From: an uncultured bacterium
Lineage (GTDB): Bacteria > Actinomycetota > Coriobacteriia > Coriobacteriales > Coriobacteriaceae
Assembly: GCA_905215205.1 (NCBI GenBank)
Contig: CAJMPK010000031.1
Location: 1 to 12,318 of the forward strand
Length of the DNA stretch: 12,318 bases
Direction of reading: 5' to 3'
Made by a program: the position numbers and the translations under genes. Of this stretch, positions 7,268 through 12,318 are shown piece by piece (position 1 is the first letter of the stretch; each line of letters starts with the position of its first letter). The notes under the pieces were generated by a model, which saw only the letters and a program-made list of their open reading frames with translations, made no database searches and had not been told where the DNA came from.

Positions 7268-7465
7268 GTGCGCTCCACATCCATAATCCGACAAATAGGC
7301 CCAATGCATGCACATTAGAACCGTATATAGTCGAAAGTATACCCCGAGCGAGCGCAAACGACCGAATTCGGGCCATCTTAACGCCTCGAGCGGACAAGGA
7401 TATAGCCTAATCTCCATATCGGACTAAAATCATGGCAGCAAATCACCTTCTCATGCGAGGACTCT
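7268..7465. promoter_or_regulatory. Divergent promoter region between M28-like and WYL genes
   Basis: The 198-base gap must hold promoters for both directions. For the minus strand, TATACT (7336-7341) is a good -10 candidate with no clear -35; it lies within an inverted repeat GTATA/TATAC (7323-7327, 7338-7342). For the plus strand, TTAACG (7378-7383) and TATAGC (7401-7406) are 17 bases apart; TAAAAT at 7425-7430 is an alternative -10. A perfect 10-base palindrome CCGAATTCGG (7362-7371) sits between the two sets and is a possible operator. A shorter palindrome TGCATGCA is near 7303-7310. These are single-sequence reads and individual boxes are uncertain. Confidence 0.4.
7273..7276 (-). promoter_or_regulatory. 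Ribosome binding site deciding the M28-like start
   Basis: GGAG on the minus strand, 5 bases before the ATG at 7267. The farther upstream in-frame start codons show no comparable site, and translation from them would add an unconserved-looking basic and aromatic stretch. Confidence 0.6.
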
Positions 7466-8488
7466 ATGACGGCAAGCGACGCGACCGCGACAATTAAAAA
7501 GGGAAGTTCGGAGCCCAGTTTCGATAAAACGGCTCAGCGCATCCTCAACCTTTTCTTTGTGCTCAACAGCTCCCCCGAACCGCTGACGACCGAGCAGATT
7601 GTCTTGGATTCTGACCTGGGATATGGCTCGGGCAACATCGACTCGGATAAGCGCAAGTTTCGGCGCGATCGTGACAAACTGCTCGAGCGTGGCATCTTAA
7701 TCAAGGAGGTTCGCCCCGCCGGTGCGCAGGAGACCGAGGAAAGCTCGTGGACAATCGACCGCGAGCACACGTTTGCTGCAGGCGGCCTCATCACCGCAGA
7801 CGACGCCGATATCCTGCTCAACGCCATCGACCAGACGCTAGCGGCCGGCTCTTCCACCTTTGCCGCGCCGCTTGCCGATATTCGCTCCAAAATTGCCTAC
7901 CTCACCGGTGGGACGACGGTGGACGAAACACCGATTCGCCGCTCTCCCGCCGTCGATGCGGTATGGAGCGCCTTTGCCGAGCGATGCGCGCTGCGATTTT
8001 TATATCAGAACGGACGCGGCGAGCAGAAAGAACGTACCGTCTGTGTCTACGGCATGTTCGAACGCGAGGGCGTGGCGTACTTCTGCGGCCTCGACAATGT
8101 CACCGACGACATCAGGACATTCCGCTGCGACCGTATCGTTCGCGCTTGGCGTCTTTCGAAGGCCTACGCCATCCCTGCGGACTTCAATCTCAACGGCTAT
8201 CTGTTCTTTGAATTCGATTTCGCCGACCGACCGCCCGTTGCAGCCACGTTCTCGTTCGCCCCTCAGACGCAGATCGATATGATCAACGGCCTCACGCGCG
8301 GGCGAGGTGAGCTCGCACACACCGATGCGGGATGGATCTGGACCGTTGACGTGCGCGACCTTGAAGCCGCCGCCTCATTTTGCATGGCCCACGCCATGGA
8401 CGGCATGAGGCCCATGGCCCCCAAATCGCTCAAGCAGGCGTGGAACCACCTCATTGAAAGGACGGTGCACGAGCATGCCCGTGCGTAA
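7466..8488 (+). CDS. WYL-domain transcriptional regulator (first of a pair)
   Basis: A 340-residue protein of the HTH-WYL type, the class that includes PafB and PafC. Residues 20-82 look like a winged-helix DNA-binding domain, with a basic helix rich in Lys and Arg at 62-77. Residues 165-232 match the WYL domain: VAYFCGLD (203-210) replaces the classic WYL triad with AYF, and RTFRCDRI (217-224) is the typical basic strand. Residues 255-330 fit the C-terminal WCX-like extension. WYL domains are thought to sense nucleic acid or nucleotide ligands; that is family knowledge and the ligand here is unknown. GAGG 5 bases before the ATG supports the start. The next regulator overlaps its end by 14 bases, implying translational coupling and perhaps a heterodimer as in PafBC. 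Confidence 0.88.
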   Translation: MTASDATATIKKGSSEPSFDKTAQRILNLFFVLNSSPEPLTTEQIVLDSDLGYGSGNIDSDKRKFRRDRDKLLERGILIKEVRPAGAQETEESSWTIDREHTFAAGGLITADDADILLNAIDQTLAAGSSTFAAPLADIRSKIAYLTGGTTVDETPIRRSPAVDAVWSAFAERCALRFLYQNGRGEQKERTVCVYGMFEREGVAYFCGLDNVTDDIRTFRCDRIVRAWRLSKAYAIPADFNLNGYLFFEFDFADRPPVAATFSFAPQTQIDMINGLTRGRGELAHTDAGWIWTVDVRDLEAAASFCMAHAMDGMRPMAPKSLKQAWNHLIERTVHEHARA

Positions 8489-9392
8489 ACTCACCAGCGA
8501 GCAGAGACTCTCGCGCGCCATCGACATCATGGAGGCCCTCTACGCCGCCGGCGAGAGCGGCATGACACGAACCGAGATTTGCAGCCGCTTTGACATCACG
8601 GGAGTATCGCTCGACGAGATTCTCGAGATCGTCTCGACGCTCGCGGACCGAGAATCGGGTGCGCGCATCATCTGCGAATGCCGCGGCGAGCGTGTGGTCC
8701 TCACCGGTGACGCCGGACGTGTGCTACCGCTGCGCCTGAGTGCCGCCGAGGGCGCTGTGCTCAACCATGAACTTGAATCGTTGGGGATCGAGCCGCAGAC
8801 GGCAGCTCGGATTCGACATGCCCTTCTGCCCGAAGAGCTCGGCTATAACCAGCGCGTCTTTGACACCGTCAACCACGGGTCGCACTGGCAGCAGCTGAGC
8901 TGCGCCATTCAGGACGGTGTTCGCTGCCGCATCTCGTATCGCTCGATGGACGATGCGCGGCCACGCGAGCGTCTGGTCGACCCCTTGCGCATTACGGTAA
9001 ACGGCGACCAAACATACCTGATTGCCTGGGACATCGCGGTCGATGAGCAGCGCACCTATCGCATGGATAAAATCGAGGGACTCACCTTGACGGAAGACTC
9101 CGTCGTGCCTCACGCACCGGGCGTCGCATCCCTCCACGATTCCCTTGCCCGGACGCAGCGTAGCGCAAAGCTCTTGATGCCATTCGATATGGCGGAGCAT
9201 CTGGACTGGGCCGGCATCACCCTAATCGAGCGCAGCGGGGCAGACATGGCAACGGTAACCGTGCATTACGGCTCCGAGCGTTGGCTACTGAGCCAGATAA
9301 TCGCAGCGGGCGGAGCCATCCGCATCTTGGATGACCCCGCCCTGTCAAAGCGTCTGTGCGATATGGCAAAAACCCTCGTCTGTCCGCTTTAG
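8475..9392 (+). CDS. WYL-domain transcriptional regulator (second of a pair)
   Basis: A 305-residue HTH-WYL protein starting at the ATG inside the end of the preceding gene. A TTG seven codons earlier (8454) is also in frame, but no ribosome binding site precedes it, whereas AAAGGACGG precedes the ATG at a rather long distance. Residues 8-70 form the DNA-binding domain. Residues 138-205 form the WYL domain, with QTYLIAWD (179-186) as the WYL motif and RTYRMDKI (193-200) as the basic strand. Residues 232-303 form the WCX-like part, ending close to the stop. The sequence differs clearly from its partner, so the pair is not a recent duplication. Its TAG stop overlaps the TAA stop of dinG on the other strand. 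A PafC-like role beside a PafB-like partner is inferred from order and domains. Confidence 0.87.
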   Translation: MPVRKLTSEQRLSRAIDIMEALYAAGESGMTRTEICSRFDITGVSLDEILEIVSTLADRESGARIICECRGERVVLTGDAGRVLPLRLSAAEGAVLNHELESLGIEPQTAARIRHALLPEELGYNQRVFDTVNHGSHWQQLSCAIQDGVRCRISYRSMDDARPRERLVDPLRITVNGDQTYLIAWDIAVDEQRTYRMDKIEGLTLTEDSVVPHAPGVASLHDSLARTQRSAKLLMPFDMAEHLDWAGITLIERSGADMATVTVHYGSERWLLSQIIAAGGAIRILDDPALSKRLCDMAKTLVCPL

Positions 9393-12283
9393 CGCCACCG
9401 CTCGTGACGTGCGCGCCACAGTTGCAGATAGTGACCGATCTGCGCCGATTCGATGCGCTGGTAGGAGCTCGTGGGCAGCGACGTTAAGAACTTCTTTCCG
9501 TAGCCCTTCGTCACCAGGCGCGGGTCGGCCAGAATCAGCACGCCGCAATCGGTCGACGAGCGGATAAGGCGGCCGGCCGCCTGCTTGACCTCGAGCACCG
9601 CCTCGGGCAGCGAATAGCGCGCCCAAGCGCGGTCTTCGCGCAGGTTGCGCTCGCACGAGAGCGGGTCCGTGGGGCTCGAGAACGGCAGCTTGGGAATGAT
9701 GACGCAGCGCAGCGTCTCGCCGCTGGCGTCAAACCCCTCCCAGAAGGCCTTAAGCGCAAAAAGCGACGAGGTCGGCTCGTTGATAAACCGGTCGCGCAGG
9801 CGACGAGGAGATGAGTTGCGCTGCTGGCAGTTGAGCTCCAGACCCGCACGGGCCATCTTGGGCTCAACGCGGGCGTACAGGTCTTCCATGTCGCGCCGAT
9901 TGGTGAACAGCGTGAGCACCGATCCGCCCATGGCAAGATGGGCGTCGACCAGCACGCGCTCGAGCGCCGTAAGATAGCTCTCGCGATCGCGCGGATCGGG
10001 GATATCGCCCGCAACGACTACGGCCATGTTCGAATCGAAGTCGTAGCTCGAGTCCAAGTGCAGCGATGAGGATGTTGAAGCACCGATGCGATCGAGGCCG
10101 ACCGCGTGGTTAAAGTGTTCAAAGCTTTTGGACACCGTCATGGTCGCCGAGGCAAAGATAGCCGTGTGAACCTCGGGCAGCCACTCGGTTGCCAAGGCCT
10201 CGCCAATGTCGATGCGCTCTGCGGTCATTGACTCTCCGCCGGCACGCAACCTGCGATTGACCTGCAGCGAATACACGTAGTGTTCATCGGTGCCATCAAT
10301 GATGAGTTTGAGGTTCTCGTCCAGCTCGTGCAGGCGGCGCGAGATATCACCCAGGTCGACAACAACCTCGGGCTTGTCGGCGGCGACGGCTTGCACCAGC
10401 GCGTCGACGCTCTTGTCAGCCTGTTCCAATGCGTCGATGGCAGCGTAGGCCGACTGTAAGAAATCATGCCAGTCGTCAGATTCGCGCAGCTCGGGGCCAA
10501 TCCATAGATTGGCATTGTCATAACCCCCACGGGCACGGCGGCCGAGCTCGCGAACGCCATCGAACACGTCGGCGATTGCCATGCTCGCGCGCGCAACCGT
10601 CGACGTTGCCTTGGCAGTAAGGCCCAGATAGAGCGTAGAGCCCTCGGAGGTTGTCAAATCACGGGAGACCTGGCTTAGCGCGCCGGTGCTCGAGCCACCC
10701 AGGCGCTCAAACAGAACGCGTGATTCGTCCGCCGACACCACGCGCGCCCACTGACGGCGCGCCTCGCGCTCGATGGAATGGGCCTCGTCGATTACCCAAT
10801 GACGAATCGGAGGCAAAATCCTGCCCTCGGCCGCGACATTGCGGAACAGCAGGGAATGGTTGGTGACCACCACATCGGCATGCGCCGCTCGACGGCGAGC
10901 GCCGTGGACCAAACATTTATCAGGGAAAAACGGGCAGAGGCGACGAGCACACTCGCGCGAGGCCGTCGTAAAGTCGGGGCGGTTGACGCTGCGCCACCGA
11001 ATGCCGAGCGAGTCGAGGTCGCCATCGGCTGATTGGCAGACGTACGCCATAATGACCGCGACCGCCGTGAGCGTGTCCGCCGGATCGCGCTTGGTGGTAA
11101 TCTCGACCTGGCCGCGGCTCATGCGCTCAAGCTTGCGCAGGCACGGATAGTGGTCATACCCCTTGAGAGCGCAAAATGACAGGCCACCGTCCAGTTGCTC
11201 GGCAAGTTTTGGCAGCTCATGGTACATGAGCTGGTCGGCAAGATTGTTCGATTTGGTCGCAATACCAACCGTGATGTTGTTACGGCGTGCTGCCTCGGCA
11301 AAAGGCACCAGATAGGCCATCGATTTGCCGACGCCCGTGCCCGCCTCAATTACGCGATGTGTGCCCGTGACCAGCGCATCGCGGACCTCGAGCGCCATCG
11401 CGATCTGCTCATCACGCGGCTCGTAGGTGGGATACATGCGATTGACCAGGCCACCTGGCGCATAGTCTGCCTCAATCTCCTCACGACTCGGCATCTTGAG
11501 GACCGGCAGCTCATCGGCGTCCACCCGATCGTCGGCGCGATCGGCCTTGAGAACGTCAGCACGAGCGGCGCTGAGAGAGAAGATAGAGCCAGGGTTCTGC
11601 CCTGCCAAGAATGAGAAGATAGGACGATAGGACCAAGGCACGTCCGGATGCATGTCGGCTAGGCGCGCCATGAGGCCCTGGGGCAAGTCGGTGAGTGCCA
11701 CGAGTAACACGCGCCATACGCCACACAGGGCGTCGACGTCGGCATTGGCACGGTGTGATACCGAGTCACAGCCAAATAGATCGGCCATAAAAGACAGTTT
11801 GTGCGAGGCCAGGCGCGGAAGCGCGATGCGCGACAGCGCCAGCGAATCGATCCAAATATCGCTCACGTTGACGCCGCCTTTGACCGACTCGATAAACGAG
11901 CGGTCGAACGTGGCGTTATGTGCGATCACCGGGCAACCGCCGACAAAATCGGCGAGAGCGGCGACGGCCTCAACGGCCGACGGGGCATCTGCCACATCGG
12001 CATTTGTAATGCTCGTGAGCTCGGTAATCTCGGCGGGAATCAGCTGTTTGGGATGCACGAAGGTATCGAAGCGGTCGATGACCTCGCGGCCCGAAAGACG
12101 GGCCGCCGAGATCTCGATCAGCTCATTGTCCTGCACCGAAAGACCCGTGGTCTCGGTATCGAGGACGATCACATCTTCCTCGATAAGGCCGAAGGACTGC
12201 GTTTTGGCGCGTTCGGCAAGCGTGGCATAGGAGTCGATGACAAACTGCGGCGTTCCTGACGAAACCGCGTCCTCGATTAGCAT
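9389..12283 (-). CDS. dinG: DinG-family helicase with N-terminal DEDDh exonuclease
   Basis: A 964-residue protein with two enzymes in one chain. Residues 36-195 are a DEDDh 3'-5' exonuclease domain like that of DNA polymerase III epsilon, with all acidic sites visible: Asp42 and Glu44 (DTETTG), Asp127 (HNATFD), His177 and Asp182. Residues 280-964 are an XPD/DinG-type superfamily 2 helicase: Walker A EAGTGVGKS (313-321), DEAH box (499-502), the FWEGFD motif near 847-852 and QAAGRLIR (901-908). Cys381, Cys445, Cys450 and Cys457 match the four ligands of the DinG iron-sulfur cluster. DinG acts in DNA repair and in clearing R-loops or other blocked structures. The ATG at 12283 places 41 residues before the exonuclease motif, normal for the family, although its ribosome binding site is weak and it overlaps the end of an upstream frame. 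The 3' end abuts the WYL pair with no spacer. Confidence 0.95.
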   Translation of the reverse strand: MLIEDAVSSGTPQFVIDSYATLAERAKTQSFGLIEEDVIVLDTETTGLSVQDNELIEISAARLSGREVIDRFDTFVHPKQLIPAEITELTSITNADVADAPSAVEAVAALADFVGGCPVIAHNATFDRSFIESVKGGVNVSDIWIDSLALSRIALPRLASHKLSFMADLFGCDSVSHRANADVDALCGVWRVLLVALTDLPQGLMARLADMHPDVPWSYRPIFSFLAGQNPGSIFSLSAARADVLKADRADDRVDADELPVLKMPSREEIEADYAPGGLVNRMYPTYEPRDEQIAMALEVRDALVTGTHRVIEAGTGVGKSMAYLVPFAEAARRNNITVGIATKSNNLADQLMYHELPKLAEQLDGGLSFCALKGYDHYPCLRKLERMSRGQVEITTKRDPADTLTAVAVIMAYVCQSADGDLDSLGIRWRSVNRPDFTTASRECARRLCPFFPDKCLVHGARRRAAHADVVVTNHSLLFRNVAAEGRILPPIRHWVIDEAHSIEREARRQWARVVSADESRVLFERLGGSSTGALSQVSRDLTTSEGSTLYLGLTAKATSTVARASMAIADVFDGVRELGRRARGGYDNANLWIGPELRESDDWHDFLQSAYAAIDALEQADKSVDALVQAVAADKPEVVVDLGDISRRLHELDENLKLIIDGTDEHYVYSLQVNRRLRAGGESMTAERIDIGEALATEWLPEVHTAIFASATMTVSKSFEHFNHAVGLDRIGASTSSSLHLDSSYDFDSNMAVVVAGDIPDPRDRESYLTALERVLVDAHLAMGGSVLTLFTNRRDMEDLYARVEPKMARAGLELNCQQRNSSPRRLRDRFINEPTSSLFALKAFWEGFDASGETLRCVIIPKLPFSSPTDPLSCERNLREDRAWARYSLPEAVLEVKQAAGRLIRSSTDCGVLILADPRLVTKGYGKKFLTSLPTSSYQRIESAQIGHYLQLWRARHERWR

Positions 12284-12318
12284 GCAATGCCCGCTCGACG
12301 AAGGCCCATACGGATCAG
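12277..12318 (-). CDS. Possible C-terminal end of an upstream gene
   Basis: A frame open from the right edge ends at TAA (12277-12279) and reads LIRMGLRRAGIAC. Its stop overlaps the dinG start as ATGCTAA, a common coupled arrangement in compact genomes. Thirteen residues are too few to recognise a family, and such a short open stretch can occur by chance. Confidence 0.35.
   Translation of the reverse strand: MIRMGLRRAGIAC

Noticed and set aside
4046..7318. A 1090-codon open frame on the plus strand, opposite the M28-like gene
   Set aside because: It shares codon boundaries with the minus-strand gene, so its stops could arise only from TTA, CTA or TCA codons there, which are rare in GC-rich genes. 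Its product is Arg/Gly/Leu-rich with no recognisable motif, while the minus strand shows M28 motifs, membrane segments and a ribosome binding site.
7268..7417. Fifty extra N-terminal codons for the M28-like protein
   Set aside because: The ATG at 7267 has GGAG at good spacing and begins a family-like N-terminus. The longer version would translate the likely promoter region, including TATACT at 7336-7341.
8454..8474. TTG start for the second WYL regulator
   Set aside because: No ribosome binding site precedes it, and the sequence from the ATG at 8475 looks like a normal N-terminus.
10651..12259. Several plus-strand open frames opposite dinG
   Set aside because: They are short, composition-driven frames with no ribosome binding sites or recognisable domains, over a gene with complete helicase and exonuclease motifs.

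Overview
The window reads as a chromosomal segment of a GC-rich, gut-type actinobacterium. Coriobacteriia, and Collinsella or a close relative in particular, is my best guess. This rests on the mix of a high-GC coding style, an LPATG-anchored SpaA-like surface protein, paired WYL regulators and a DinG carrying both an exonuclease domain and Fe-S cysteines. It is recognition from memory, not a database match. I see no transposase, integrase, CRISPR array or phage gene.

Layout, left to right. (1) Positions 1-55 are most of a tRNA-Gly(CCC) on the minus strand, running off the left edge, with a good promoter at 69-98. (2) Positions 56-352 are non-coding; the right part can fold and may be a leader for the next gene. 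(3) Positions 353-3784 (+) encode a 1143-residue cell-wall-anchored adhesin: signal peptide, N-terminal thioester domain (Cys70/Gln128), six SpaA/Cna-B-like domains, a C-terminal beta-rich domain, LPATG, membrane segment and basic tail. (4) A strong bidirectional terminator at 3794-3829 separates it from a minus-strand pair: a 72-residue single-pass membrane protein (3851-4069, GTG start) and, just upstream of it, a 1058-residue membrane protein built on the M28 metallopeptidase fold (4091-7267). (5) Diverging from these are two overlapping WYL-domain transcription regulators (7466-8488 and 8475-9392, +). (6) Converging on them, with overlapping stop codons, is dinG (9389-12283, -). (7) The last 42 bases look like the end of another minus-strand gene overlapping the dinG start.

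How the parts relate. The adhesin is probably exported by Sec and attached by a sortase encoded elsewhere. The WYL pair resembles the PafB/PafC arrangement of actinobacteria, which in mycobacteria acts in a DNA-damage response; lying tail-to-tail with a damage-type helicase/nuclease gene makes that link attractive but unproven.

The least ordinary gene is the M28-like protein. Its peptidase fold is split by about 670 mostly acidic, low-complexity residues, several metal or catalytic positions are substituted, and the insert carries four Asp/Glu-x-Thr-x-Ser/Thr-Phe motifs that resemble phospho-threonine/FHA recognition sites. I regard it as the best candidate for undescribed biology here, probably a membrane scaffold or pseudo-peptidase rather than a standard aminopeptidase.
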